Shown here: in pieces, positions 24,640 to 33,431 of the stretch
How the letters are laid out: each line of letters opens with the position of its first letter
Numbering within the stretch: position 1 is the first letter of the stretch
From: Phycisphaerae bacterium
GTDB lineage: Bacteria; Planctomycetota; Phycisphaerae; Sedimentisphaerales; Anaerobacaceae
Direction of reading: 5' to 3'
Assembly (NCBI GenBank): GCA_030604525.1
Contig: JAUVVQ010000018.1
Span: forward strand, 1 to 39,993
DNA: 39,993 bases
Translations under genes and position numbers: made by a program
Notes under the pieces: generated by a model
The model's input: the letters and a program-made list of their open reading frames with translations, nothing else
Told to the model about the DNA's origin: nothing
Database searches by the model: none

Positions 24640-25675
24640 TATTCTTGCCTTCTAAGCGTTTTTTTTCAGACTCTATTTTTTTAACCGTTTTGTCGAAATC
24701 TCTGTCCTGCTTGTCCGTCCACTCAATCCGCTTTTTGTTAAACTTATCGTATTGGGCCTCTGCCAGTTTCTTAGCCATGTCGTGAGATATTCGACCTGCA
24801 TCTTTTAATATATCCCTGTCGTTCAAACTGAGAAAACCGTTTAACTTCTCAACCCAGCCTTTCATATACATTTTAACACGGCGCATTGCCTGGCCCTCCG
24901 CAAAAACCAAATACTGCTCAACCAGATTATTCAGTGCCGAAAGCTCATTGGCCTTGAGATAATTCTTGGCAATAACAACATCACCCTTGCGCACCTTTTC
25001 ACCTCGCCAGCTCGTAAGCCCCATATTCAGCTTACTTGCATCAGCCCTATCATCAATAATTTCCGCTGCGGTCATTCCTGTTATTGCCCAGTGCATTTTA
25101 TTCTGTACAGTTTTGAAAAAGGTAATGCTTATTTCACTGGTGGGATCATAATCGACGCTGGTAGCGTAAATATCGGTTATCTTCTGATAGAATCGCCGCT
25201 CAGATGTTCTAATGTCCTGTATTCGGCGGAGTAACTCATCAAAATAGTCAAATGGCTGGTCGGGATTTTTTAACCTCTCGTCATTAAGCACAAAGCCCTT
25301 AACGATATATTCCCTGAGTTGTTGTGTCGCCCATTGCCTGAAATGCGTAGCAATATGAGATTTTATTCGGTACCCTACCGATATGATCATATCAAGATTA
25401 TAATGCTTTACCTGCCTGTTTATCTGCCGTCCTCCCTCGGTTTGAACTATTAAGTAATCCTTAACAGTTGCCGTGTCCAACAACTCACCTTCTTCATAAA
25501 TGTTTTTAATATGGATATTTATGTTGGGAACGGTTGTCTGGTAAAGCTTTGCCAGTCCTGCTTGAGAAAGCCAGAGCGTCTCACCTTCCAGACGGACTTC
25601 TATCTTGGTCTGGCCGGCCTCCGTCTGGTAAATCACTATTTCTCCGCCTCTTGGGGCAAGCTCACCTTTAGCCAT
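24632..25675 (-). CDS. rhuM: RhuM-family protein within the type III R-M operon
   Basis: This 347-residue protein matches the RhuM ('virulence protein') family from Salmonella pathogenicity island 3. It has VRLEGETLWLSQAGLAKLYQ, an N-terminal DNA-binding-like segment, followed by TVPNINIHIKNIYEEGEL, YNLDMIISVGYRIKSHIATH and FRQWATQQLREYIVKGF. The role of the family is unknown, though relatives often sit inside restriction-modification loci. The start at 25675 is chosen because GGGAG lies 8 nt upstream; the longer start at 25690 lacks a ribosome site. It overlaps mod by 8 nt and res by 8 nt, so all three proteins are made together. A regulatory or specificity-modifying job in the R-M complex is inference. 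Confidence 0.85.
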   Translation of the reverse strand: MAKGELAPRGGEIVIYQTEAGQTKIEVRLEGETLWLSQAGLAKLYQTTVPNINIHIKNIYEEGELLDTATVKDYLIVQTEGGRQINRQVKHYNLDMIISVGYRIKSHIATHFRQWATQQLREYIVKGFVLNDERLKNPDQPFDYFDELLRRIQDIRTSERRFYQKITDIYATSVDYDPTSEISITFFKTVQNKMHWAITGMTAAEIIDDRADASKLNMGLTSWRGEKVRKGDVVIAKNYLKANELSALNNLVEQYLVFAEGQAMRRVKMYMKGWVEKLNGFLSLNDRDILKDAGRISHDMAKKLAEAQYDKFNKKRIEWTDKQDRDFDKTVKKIESEKKRLEGKNNG

Positions 25676-27722
25676 CGTATTTACTCCCATAGAACAGCTT
25701 ATTCAGCTTCTTGTCCGCCTCGCTTACCTTGAAATCGACATCGTCAATTTCCGAAAGATTGACATATAACTGATTCTTATTGAGCAGTTCCGCCAGCAGC
25801 TTTTTCTGTTTATCCAGCCCATTCTCCTCCTTGCCTATCTCCTCAAAGTCCGCCACCGCCTCATCAGGCACCTCCGGATTTACATACCAGTTCAAAAATG
25901 AATTTTTGGCAATATCTTTCCATATCTTCTCAAGCTCTTTTGATGTCTTGGCCTTTTGAATCTTATCCATAAACACTTCGTTGTATTGCATCAGTTCGCA
26001 ATAGACAAAATCTCCCCCGCCTTGCCAGTTGACAACTTTCGAAATACCGGATTTATCATAATCTTTGAATTCGTTAACCAGCTTTCCATTTTCAAGTTTA
26101 CCAATTACATTTTTTAGCCTTGTTACCGAATCATTTTTGCCATAGTCAAGCTGTTCAATGCCAATATACTTCCTCTTTATCTTATGGGCAACTGCTGCTG
26201 TTGTACCGCTACCCACATGGAAATCCATGACAATATCTTGTTCTTCAGTGCTTATCTCAATAATTCTACGTAACAACTTCTCCGGCTTCTTACCATTTTT
26301 TAAACTGACACCCCCCTCACCAGAAATTCCATTGTACGGTATGTCCGTCCACAAATTAGTTAGTGGCTTCGCAGGAGTAATGTCACCGTCAATTACTTTT
26401 ACCTTAGATGAATAGAAGTATACCTGTCTACCATTTCTAATGAAGACATCATCGAACCCTTCACGTGTGTACTTATACACGACATCTTTGTGTTTCTTTG
26501 ACTTGTCCCTCAGCTTAACAATCTCCACTCCTGCATCACTGCTAATCGCTGTTGGCTGGAAGACACTATTCTTATGTTCCAGCGAGAATTTAGCAACGAT
26601 ATCGTTGAACACCAATTTCCCAAGTTTTCTTGAAGCTTTTCTTGATGTCTCGAATCCGTTTTCCTCAGCTACCTTCTCACGCAAAGGCCGAATAATCCAT
26701 TTAGAGCAGTCCGTAGAAACGTTTTCTATATACTGGCCGTATCCTGGATCGTACTCGGACCTAACGTACTTTATGTCATATTTATAATGTGATTTGTATC
26801 GTGCATACATTAAAACATGTTCGGTTTGCGAGTATGGAGATGGATTAACCGTCTTGTGCCCAGAAGGATCAGATGTTTTGACGACAATGTTGTTCAAGAA
26901 ATTTTCGCGACCAAATACTTCGTCGCATAATGCTCTTAAGTATGAGAACTCTTTGTCGTCATAGTGAATAAAAATAACTCCATCCTTACGTAGAAAGCCT
27001 TTAGCAACTTCAATCCGGTTCTTTATAAACGTCAGCCAACTTGAGTGATTGAAATTATCATTATATCCGAAGGAGTCATTACCAGTATTAAATGGTGGGT
27101 CGATATAGATAAGTTTCACTTTGCCCCGAAACTGTTTTTTTAGTGCATATAATGCCAGCAGGTTGTTGCCCTTGATAATCAGGTTCTCTTTAATTGTGCC
27201 GTTTTCGTCCCTCTTAATGTCCGTAACCTTCTTCTCGCCCTCGGTGGTATATCGCTTGAAGTTGGTTAAGACCTTCGGGTCGAATAGCCGGTCAATTTCA
27301 TCCTGTGCCAGAATCTCATTGAAGAATATCTCTTTACGTTTTTCATCTTCCTTGGTTTGCCCGCCTTCCAGCACACAATCCTTATAAGGCCATACGAGTG
27401 AAACCTCGCCCCGCTCGCGCAGGAATTTGACATCGATAGTCAGACCGATTTTGTTGCGGAAACGGGTATAGGAGTTGGCAAGGAAATTTTTGTCGGTGAT
27501 GTACTCGATGAAGGTATTGATATTGAAAATCCAGTGCCCTTCAATCTCGTCGAAGAATTTTTTCTTTATCTCCGGCTTGCCGAGCAGCAGTTTCACCAGG
27601 TCCCGGTCAATCTTCCACGCACGGTCGATCACCGCCGCCTTGACCAATTCCCCTTCTTCATCTACAAAGCGAGCATCCTTTTTTAACAATTCTATCAGTT
27701 TTTCATTAAAACTCTTTGCCAT
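25668..27722 (-). CDS. mod: type III DNA adenine methyltransferase Mod subunit
   Basis: This 684-residue beta-class N6-adenine methyltransferase has motif IV DPPF at residues 208-211 in LIYIDPPFNTGNDSFGYNDN, which comes before motif I, DFHVGSGTTAAVAHKIKRKY, near residue 520. The region between them is the target-recognition domain that sets sequence specificity; no target can be predicted. It recognises and protects the DNA site and also guides Res. The start MAKSFNEKL is preceded by an AAGGAGAT ribosome site. It is the first gene of the mod-rhuM-res operon. I see no homopolymer or short-unit repeat in the N-terminal region of the kind that makes some type III mod genes phase-variable. Confidence 0.92.
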   Translation of the reverse strand: MAKSFNEKLIELLKKDARFVDEEGELVKAAVIDRAWKIDRDLVKLLLGKPEIKKKFFDEIEGHWIFNINTFIEYITDKNFLANSYTRFRNKIGLTIDVKFLRERGEVSLVWPYKDCVLEGGQTKEDEKRKEIFFNEILAQDEIDRLFDPKVLTNFKRYTTEGEKKVTDIKRDENGTIKENLIIKGNNLLALYALKKQFRGKVKLIYIDPPFNTGNDSFGYNDNFNHSSWLTFIKNRIEVAKGFLRKDGVIFIHYDDKEFSYLRALCDEVFGRENFLNNIVVKTSDPSGHKTVNPSPYSQTEHVLMYARYKSHYKYDIKYVRSEYDPGYGQYIENVSTDCSKWIIRPLREKVAEENGFETSRKASRKLGKLVFNDIVAKFSLEHKNSVFQPTAISSDAGVEIVKLRDKSKKHKDVVYKYTREGFDDVFIRNGRQVYFYSSKVKVIDGDITPAKPLTNLWTDIPYNGISGEGGVSLKNGKKPEKLLRRIIEISTEEQDIVMDFHVGSGTTAAVAHKIKRKYIGIEQLDYGKNDSVTRLKNVIGKLENGKLVNEFKDYDKSGISKVVNWQGGGDFVYCELMQYNEVFMDKIQKAKTSKELEKIWKDIAKNSFLNWYVNPEVPDEAVADFEEIGKEENGLDKQKKLLAELLNKNQLYVNLSEIDDVDFKVSEADKKLNKLFYGSKYDG

Positions 27723-28530
27723 ATCATCTCCTTAAAATCATTTTTCCTTTCACCCCACACAATATCAAATATCCACCGAAATTCAACACCTTTTTCCACT
27801 TAATTTTTCTTCCAACCTGACCATTCGCGCAAGGGATTAAGAACAAAAATCCATTTTTTCAAATTTTTTTTACTCCTTTTCTGACAACCTCTTATCTCTG
27901 TTAATCCTGTCAAAAAAGCACCAAACTTCGACTCAAACGCGCAAGTCCCCCCTAACATAGAGAGCGTGTTTTAAAACCGCCCAGAAAATAAATAGTTGAA
28001 TCAGGAAAACTTAAAATGACCACCAAAGCTCAAATTCTAACCATCCTCATTGCGTTATCCGCTTTCACCTGCTCTCCTGTTTACCTTCTCTATTCACTGC
28101 TGGTTCCCGCCAGCCGCTTTACACTTGTAGAGAGAACTCTACAAATCCACCCTTTTTATGCAAAACAAAGCCAATTTCCAAAAAGCCGAAGCAAACGTAA
28201 CCTCTGTCCTGATAAAATCTTATATCAATATTCCCCTTCGCAGAGACCACAAAAACAAAGCCAATTCAAAGCCAATCGAACCCAATCGCCAAAACCCCAA
28301 AATGAGCTTAACCTCTTATTACACAATGGATTACGAAAAAAAACAGCGACTTTACACAACCAAAAACAAAGCCAACTTCAGAAATGAATATAACCTTTTA
28401 TCTAACAAGGGCTTACGGAAATTTATGTATATAACCGCCTCAAAAACAAACCCAAAACGAACCCAATCGAACCCAATTTCAACCCCAGCCCGCCCCGCCT
28501 GCATTTTTTTCAACTTTTACTAAATTCTCC
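27723..28530. other. gene-free region between the R-M operon and the leucine operon
   Basis: No supported gene. The first 300 bases are A/T-rich and must hold the mod promoter on the minus strand. A perfect 7-bp hairpin, TGTAGAG (28126-28132) with CTCTACA (28137-28143), precedes the AAAGCCAA-type repeat array at 28167-28500. Two overlapping open frames in the array are low-complexity (Lys/Asn/Pro-rich) and are interpreted as repeat, not genes. Confidence 0.7.
28167..28500 (+). repeat. degenerate repeat array with AAAGCCAA/TAACCT motifs
   Basis: Four related units begin with AAAGCCAA or AAACCCAA at 28167, 28257, 28368 and 28448, spaced 90, 111 and 80 bases. The first three units also share a downstream TAACCTCT or TAACCTTT block, and the second and third share a variant of ATGGATTACG. 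One frame reads repeatedly as NKANF or NKANS. Intergenic repeats of this sort (N-K-P-N/N-K-A-N frames) are, from memory, abundant in Phycisphaerae assemblies. Confidence 0.6.
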
Positions 28531-28559
28531 TTGCATTCCTTCCTCTGTGTTCATATAAT
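28531..28559 (+). promoter_or_regulatory. candidate promoter of the leucine operon
   Basis: TTGCAT (28531-28536, TTG matching the -35 consensus) is 17 nt from a perfect TATAAT (28554-28559). Transcription would start about 28565-28567, which coincides with the ATG of the leader ORF at 28567. Confidence 0.55.
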
Positions 28560-28566
28560 TACATAT

Positions 28567-28641
28567 ATGGACGCAGCTTACACAATCCGTTCAACCCGCA
28601 AAGCCAACCTCAGTTTGGCTCTGCTGCTCCTGCGCCGTTAA
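28567..28641 (+). CDS. candidate leucine leader peptide (leuA leader), 24 residues
   Basis: An ATG at 28567 opens a 24-codon frame that ends NLSLALLLLRR-stop (TAA 28639-28641). Six of the last ten codons are Leu (CTC, TTG, CTG, CTG, CTC, CTG), four of them consecutive, which is the hallmark of a ribosome-sensed leucine attenuator. It lies 124 nt upstream of leuA. No Shine-Dalgarno sequence precedes the ATG, but the predicted transcription start falls on or within two bases of it, so the leader would be translated as a leaderless message. It overlaps two RNA hairpins. A frame this short could arise by chance; the Leu run, promoter, hairpins and downstream leuACDB operon together make the call. 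Confidence 0.6.
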   Translation: MDAAYTIRSTRKANLSLALLLLRR

Positions 28642-28716
28642 GGCGCAGAAAACTCTACTTCACAAAAAATCCATTCTTACATCTTTTTTCAAAATAAAAT
28701 CGTAGAAATTCTCTGC
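28602..28716 (+). promoter_or_regulatory. candidate attenuator RNA structures for the leucine operon
   Basis: Three helices can be drawn. P1 is AGCCAA (28602-28607) with TTGGCT (28615-28620). P2 is CTGCGCC (28630-28636) with GGCGCAG (28642-28648); its 5-nt loop contains the leader stop codon. P3 is GCAGA (28645-28649) plus CTAC (28655-28658) with GTAG (28702-28705) plus TCTGC (28712-28716). P2 and P3 share 28645-28648, so they exclude each other. A ribosome stalled on the Leu codons would open P2 and allow P3. No U-tract follows P2 or P3, so a standard intrinsic terminator is not evident and the output mechanism is open. Confidence 0.45.
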
Positions 28717-28765
28717 CCTTTCGCGCATAATGGGCTAACTAATTGTAAAAAAAGGAGATAACAAA

Positions 28766-30331
28766 ATGTCATCTGAAAAAATTAGAATTTTCGACACCAC
28801 TTTACGTGACGGCGAGCAGTCACCCGGCGCATCTCTTTCAATCGCCGAGAAGCTCGAAATCGCCCGGCAATTGGCCATCTTAGGCGTCGATATCATCGAG
28901 GCCGGCTTCCCTGTCTCTTCAAAAGCACAGTTCGACGCCACTCACCTCGTCGCCGATAAGGTGCAGGGCCCTGTCATTACGGGACTTGCGCGCGCAAACG
29001 AAAAGGATATCGAAGCTGCCGCAAACGCCCTGGAGCCAGCCAAAAACAAGAGAATACATACTTTCATCGCAACATCGCCAATCCATATGAAGTATAAGCT
29101 GAAAAAGTCCAGTGATGAAGTCCTCAAAATGGCCATCAACGCAGTCAAGTATGCCAAAACCTTTACCGACGACGTCGAATTCTCACCCGAGGACGCCTGC
29201 AGAAGCGATACCTCTTTCCTCGTGGAGATTTTAACTGCTGTCATCGAAGCCGGTGCGACGACGCTAAATATACCTGACACAGTAGGTTACGTTTTGCCTT
29301 ACGAGTACGGCCGGTTGATTGCACACCTGGCGGATAACGTCCCCGGAATTGATAAATGTATCATCAGCACCCACTGCCACAACGACCTCGGTATGGCGGT
29401 AGCCAATTCACTGACGGGTGTCCGAAACGGCGCCAGGCAGATTGAATGTGCGGTAAACGGTCTCGGCGAACGTGCTGGAAATGCCGCTCTCGAGGAAATT
29501 GTGATGGCTATACAAACCAGAACAGACTTTTTCGGCGGAGCGGACGAGAAAAAACCGCTTACCAACATTGATACAAAACAAATATACAAGACCAGCCAGC
29601 TGGTTTCACAGCTTACCGGTTTCCTCATCCAGCCGAACAAGGCCATTGTAGGTGCGAATGCTTTTGCTCACGAGTCGGGTGTCCACGTGGACGGTGTATT
29701 AAAAGAGCGGACAACTTATGAAATTATGACACCGCAGAGCATAGGTCTTGGCGGCTCGCGAATGGTCCTCGGCAGGCACACCGGCAGGCACGGATTTGTA
29801 GAAAGATGTAAACAGCTTGGGTTTAAACTTTCCGATGCCGAGCTTGAGCAGGCGTATCAAAGGTTTAAGGAAATCGCTGATAAGAAAAAGGAAGTCTTCG
29901 ATGAGGATGTTGCGGCGATAATCGGCGATGAGACACACGTGGTCGAGAAGATTTATGAGCTGAAATATATTCACGTGGTAAGCGGCAGCGGAGTATTGCC
30001 GACAGCGACGGTGAAGATAAAGGTCAAAGGGAAGATGAAGCAGGCGGCTTCGTGCGGTGACGGACCTGTGGATGCCGCTTATGAGGCGATTCGTGAAGCG
30101 ACCGGGCAGTCGCCGGAATTGGAGAATTACTCCATAAGGGCGGTAACACGCGGTAAAGAAGCGCTTGGCGAAGCAACGGTTAAGATTTCCAGAGACGGCA
30201 GGATTTTTATAGGCAGGGGTATCTCCACAGATATTATCGAAGCCAGCGCCAGGGCCTATCTGGATGCTATCAACAGGATGGTATCCGTATCAGGTAAAGA
30301 TGAAGGCCCGGAGATTAAAGCGGAACTGTAA
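28766..30331 (+). CDS. leuA: 2-isopropylmalate synthase
   Basis: This 521-residue enzyme catalyses the first committed step of leucine synthesis: acetyl-CoA plus 2-oxoisovalerate to 2-isopropylmalate. The DRE-TIM barrel starts IRIFDTTLRDGEQSPGASLS, with STHCHNDLGMAVANSL for the metal-binding HxH region and NGLGERAGNAALEE. The C-terminal third (from about residue 390) is the LeuA dimer/allosteric domain (HVVSGSGVLPTATVKIKVKG), through which leucine normally inhibits the enzyme. AAAGGAGATAACAAAATG gives a strong ribosome site. It is first in leuACDB and is preceded by a Leu-rich leader ORF, so both allosteric and attenuation control are likely. Confidence 0.95.
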   Translation: MSSEKIRIFDTTLRDGEQSPGASLSIAEKLEIARQLAILGVDIIEAGFPVSSKAQFDATHLVADKVQGPVITGLARANEKDIEAAANALEPAKNKRIHTFIATSPIHMKYKLKKSSDEVLKMAINAVKYAKTFTDDVEFSPEDACRSDTSFLVEILTAVIEAGATTLNIPDTVGYVLPYEYGRLIAHLADNVPGIDKCIISTHCHNDLGMAVANSLTGVRNGARQIECAVNGLGERAGNAALEEIVMAIQTRTDFFGGADEKKPLTNIDTKQIYKTSQLVSQLTGFLIQPNKAIVGANAFAHESGVHVDGVLKERTTYEIMTPQSIGLGGSRMVLGRHTGRHGFVERCKQLGFKLSDAELEQAYQRFKEIADKKKEVFDEDVAAIIGDETHVVEKIYELKYIHVVSGSGVLPTATVKIKVKGKMKQAASCGDGPVDAAYEAIREATGQSPELENYSIRAVTRGKEALGEATVKISRDGRIFIGRGISTDIIEASARAYLDAINRMVSVSGKDEGPEIKAEL

Positions 30332-30482
30332 AAGAAACTAAAAAGTAAAAAGGCAAAATTGTCAATTCGCCGCAGGGGGAGCGAAAAGCAAAAGGAATTG
30401 CGGATTTGCTTCTTTATGTGTGAATGCAACGTGTTGGACATAAACGGTTTTAAGAAAAGCGGTCCTGAAAGGTAAAATAGTT

Positions 30483-31745
30483 ATGGGGATGACGATAACA
30501 GAGAAGATATTGGCGAAGTCGGCCGGCAAAAGGGCAGTTGCTGCCGGCGATTTGGTTGATGCGAGTGTTGATATTGTGATGTGTCACGATGTTACCACTC
30601 CGGCAGCGATAAGGATGCTCGAAGAGAGAGGTATAGATAAAGTTTTCGATGCTGAAAAAATAGTGGTAACGCCGGACCATTTTCAGCCAGCCAAGGATAT
30701 AAAAAGTGCCGAGCTTCATAAACGTCTGGATGATTGGGCTAAGAGGCATAAAATAAAACATTATTATAAGCTCGGCAGAGCCGGGGTATGTCACGCACTT
30801 TTGCCGGAGCAGGGTCATATCAGACCCGGCGAGGTAATTATAGGGGCGGACTCGCATACCTGCACTTATGGTGCGTTTGCGGCTTTTAGCACGGGGATTG
30901 GCTCGACCGACCAGGCCGCTGCGATTGCGACGGGTAAATTGTGGTTTAAGGTACCAGTTTCAGAGAAAATCGTTCTCAACGGCAAGCTTAACAAAGGCGT
31001 TTACAGCAAGGATGTCATCATCACCGTCATTACTTCCATAGGAACAGATGGTGCTCTCTATAAAGCGATGGAGTTTACAGGCGACGCACTTTCTGATATG
31101 TCGATGGAAGCACGGATGACGATGACAAATATGGCGATCGAGGCGGGAGCAAAGAACGGGATAATCGGATTTGATGATACGACTAAGTCTTACCTGGATA
31201 AACATCTTACGGAGCGAAAGGACTATACGGTTTTTGAATCTGATGGAGATGCTGAGTACGAAAGCATAGAGGAATTTGACTGCTCGAAATTAGAGCCGAT
31301 GGTGGCGCTTCCGCATTTGCCGAGTAATGGTGTTCCGATTGGCCAATGTGCCGGCAGGGAGATGGACCAGGCGTATATCGGCAGCTGCACAAACGGGCGG
31401 ATTGAGGATTTGCGGATAGCGGCGGATATACTTAAGGGCCGGGAAGTTGCTGTCCGGACGATAGTCGTTCCTGCGACGCCGACAATCTGGAAGCAGGCAA
31501 AAGATGAAGGGCTGTTTGATATATTTTATGATGCCGGCTGTGTAATCGCTGCGCCGACGTGCGGGGCGTGTCTCGGCGGCTTTATGGGTGTTCTGGCTGC
31601 TGGCGAAAAATGTGTCAGCACGACGAACAGGAACTTTGTCGGTAGAATGGGAGACCCGAAAAGTGAAGTGTATTTAGCAAGTCCGGCAACCGCCGCTGCC
31701 AGTGCGGCTGAAGGAAAATTAACCGACCCGAGGAAATATCTGTGA
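30483..31745 (+). CDS. leuC: 3-isopropylmalate dehydratase large subunit
   Basis: This 420-residue aconitase-family protein isomerises 2-isopropylmalate to 3-isopropylmalate together with LeuD. Cluster cysteines are in AYIGSCTNGRIEDLRIA and APTCGACLGGFMGVLA; ADSHTCTYGAFAAFSTGIGS is the other conserved stretch. At 420 residues it belongs to the shorter LeuC/homoaconitase-type subgroup rather than the 465-residue enterobacterial form. The start is either ATG of M-G-M; an AAAGG motif lies slightly far upstream. It follows leuA by 151 nt, with no terminator seen between them. Confidence 0.93.
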   Translation: MGMTITEKILAKSAGKRAVAAGDLVDASVDIVMCHDVTTPAAIRMLEERGIDKVFDAEKIVVTPDHFQPAKDIKSAELHKRLDDWAKRHKIKHYYKLGRAGVCHALLPEQGHIRPGEVIIGADSHTCTYGAFAAFSTGIGSTDQAAAIATGKLWFKVPVSEKIVLNGKLNKGVYSKDVIITVITSIGTDGALYKAMEFTGDALSDMSMEARMTMTNMAIEAGAKNGIIGFDDTTKSYLDKHLTERKDYTVFESDGDAEYESIEEFDCSKLEPMVALPHLPSNGVPIGQCAGREMDQAYIGSCTNGRIEDLRIAADILKGREVAVRTIVVPATPTIWKQAKDEGLFDIFYDAGCVIAAPTCGACLGGFMGVLAAGEKCVSTTNRNFVGRMGDPKSEVYLASPATAAASAAEGKLTDPRKYL

Positions 31746-31809
31746 GAAGAATAGATTCGTTTAGGGTTTAGAGATTAGAATTTAGGATATTCAGCGAAGG
31801 AGCAAAACG

Positions 31810-32295
31810 ATGAGTAGATCGCATGTTTATAAACGGGATCACATTAATACGGATGAGATAATTCCTGCCCGGTATTTGAATATGGACGTGGAGGCCGAAC
31901 TGGCAAAGCACTGCCTGGAGGATTTGGATAAGGATTTCGTAAAAAAAGTCCAGCCCGGTGACGTTATCGTAGCAGGTGAGGACTTCGGCTGCGGCTCATC
32001 AAGAGAGCATGCCATCTGGGCCATCCGCGGGGCGAAGGTGAAATGTGTTATCGCAAAGTCGTTTGCAAGGATTTTCTATCGCAATGCCATCAATAACGGT
32101 TTTTACGTGATCGAATCGGCACAGGCAATAGCGAAAATAAAGGACGGCGACGAAATAGAGATTGATTTTAAAGCCGGCTTGATAAAGAATGTAACTGCCG
32201 GTATTGATATTGAATTTGCTCCGTTGCCGGATTTTGCACTTGAGATAATCAACGCTGGCGGACTGTTGAACCATATTGCTAAAAAGAATAGATAA
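31810..32295 (+). CDS. leuD: 3-isopropylmalate dehydratase small subunit
   Basis: This 161-residue swivelling-domain subunit pairs with LeuC. Key features are [12 protein letters not shown] near the N-terminus and [20 protein letters not shown], the substrate-binding loop, then [18 protein letters not shown]. The length fits the short LeuD subgroup that accompanies 420-residue LeuC proteins. A GAAGGAG site precedes the ATG. It lies 64 nt after leuC and 17 nt before leuB. Confidence 0.94.
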   Translation: MSRSHVYKRDHINTDEIIPARYLNMDVEAELAKHCLEDLDKDFVKKVQPGDVIVAGEDFGCGSSREHAIWAIRGAKVKCVIAKSFARIFYRNAINNGFYVIESAQAIAKIKDGDEIEIDFKAGLIKNVTAGIDIEFAPLPDFALEIINAGGLLNHIAKKNR

Positions 32296-32312
32296 AACGA
32301 AAGGAAAAAGAA

Positions 32313-33401
32313 GTGGGTAAGACATACAAAATAGCGGTGATAGCGGGTGACGGGACGGGGCCTGAAGTGACGGCGGAGGCGGTCAAGGTTTTGAAGGTGG
32401 CATCAGACAAGTATGATTTCAAATTAGAATTTGTCGAGTTTGATTTTGGCGGTGAGCGGTATATGAAAACCGGCGAGACGCTGCCCGACTCAGCCATTGA
32501 GGAGTTTCGCAAATTCGATACCATTTTGCTCGGTGCGGTAGGTCATCCAGACGTTGCACCGGGCATCCTGGAGAAAGGAATACTGTTAAAACTGCGTTTC
32601 GAGCTCGACCAGTATATCAACCTGCGGCCTGTCAAGCTCTATCCCGGAGTGGAAACTCCGCTCAGAAACAAAGGTCCTGAAGAAATTGATTACGTGGTTA
32701 TACGTGAAAATACCGGCGACCAGTACACCGGCGCCGGCGGCTTCACAATGAAAGGCACAGCTAACGAAGTGGCCGTCCAGTCCGCAGTTTACAACCGTTT
32801 CCAGGTTGACCGCTGCCTCAAATACGCCTTCGAATACGCAAGGAAATACGGCAAGAAAGCACGCGGCAAAGGCGATAAGAACACGCTCGGCTTGTGCGGC
32901 AAGACGAATGTATTGACCTATATTTATGGCCTGTGGGAGCGGGCCTTCCATGAGATGGGTAAGGCCGAATACCCCGACATCAACCGTGAATACTACCACG
33001 TTGACGCAACCTGTATGTGGATGGTCAAGAATCCCGAATGGTTCGACGTAATTGTAACCGGCAATATGTTCGGTGACATCATCACCGACCTTGGCGCAAT
33101 AACGCAGGGCGGTATGGGTATCGCAGCGGGTGGTAATATCAATCCGGAGGGCATCAGTATGTTCGAGCCGATAGGCGGCAGCGCTCCCAAGTACACCGGC
33201 AAGGGTGTTATCAATCCGTTGGCGGCGATTTGTGCAGGCCAGATGATGCTTGAGACGCTTGGTGAACAAAAGGCATCCGAAGCAATAGAAGAAGCGGTCA
33301 AATTCGTTACCGCTGAAAAAATAGAAACGCTTCAAGCCGGTAAGATGGGATATTCGACCAGCGAGGTCGGCGATTTGGTCGCAGAAAAGATTGTCGAGTA
33401 G
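32313..33401 (+). CDS. leuB: 3-isopropylmalate dehydrogenase
   Basis: This 362-residue beta-decarboxylating dehydrogenase oxidises 3-isopropylmalate with NAD+ to the 2-oxoisocaproate precursor. It shows AVIAGDGTGPEVTAEAVKVL, LKLRFELDQYINLRPVKLYP, VVIRENTGDQYTGAGG, and the metal-site region NMFGDIITDLGAITQGGMG followed by EPIGGSAPKYTGKG. It starts with GTG at 32313, with AAGGAAAAAG ahead. A tartrate or isocitrate dehydrogenase paralogue is unlikely given the leuACD neighbours. No terminator is seen after it; a truncated small gene and a tandem repeat follow. Confidence 0.92.
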   Translation: MGKTYKIAVIAGDGTGPEVTAEAVKVLKVASDKYDFKLEFVEFDFGGERYMKTGETLPDSAIEEFRKFDTILLGAVGHPDVAPGILEKGILLKLRFELDQYINLRPVKLYPGVETPLRNKGPEEIDYVVIRENTGDQYTGAGGFTMKGTANEVAVQSAVYNRFQVDRCLKYAFEYARKYGKKARGKGDKNTLGLCGKTNVLTYIYGLWERAFHEMGKAEYPDINREYYHVDATCMWMVKNPEWFDVIVTGNMFGDIITDLGAITQGGMGIAAGGNINPEGISMFEPIGGSAPKYTGKGVINPLAAICAGQMMLETLGEQKASEAIEEAVKFVTAEKIETLQAGKMGYSTSEVGDLVAEKIVE

Positions 33402-33431
33402 TTAATTAGTGAGTAGTGAGTGGATACTATA

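Noticed and set aside
25668..27722. Phase-variable type III mod gene
   Set aside because: No homopolymeric or short tandem repeat was seen in the coding start or promoter, so slippage control is not supported.
28016..28523. Two overlapping plus-strand open frames of about 120 codons upstream of leuA
   Set aside because: Their sequence is Lys/Asn/Pro/Gln-rich and made of degenerate NKAN units, has no ribosome site, and overlaps in two frames; it is repeat DNA.
28630..28660. Intrinsic terminator in the leucine leader
   Set aside because: The 7-bp stem is followed by GAAAACTCTAC rather than a T-run, so it was described as an attenuator helix and not as a terminator.
32586..33335. 249-codon minus-strand frame opposite leuB
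   Set aside because: It is a long antisense shadow of a strongly conserved enzyme gene; its His/Cys-rich composition and lack of ribosome site argue against a gene.
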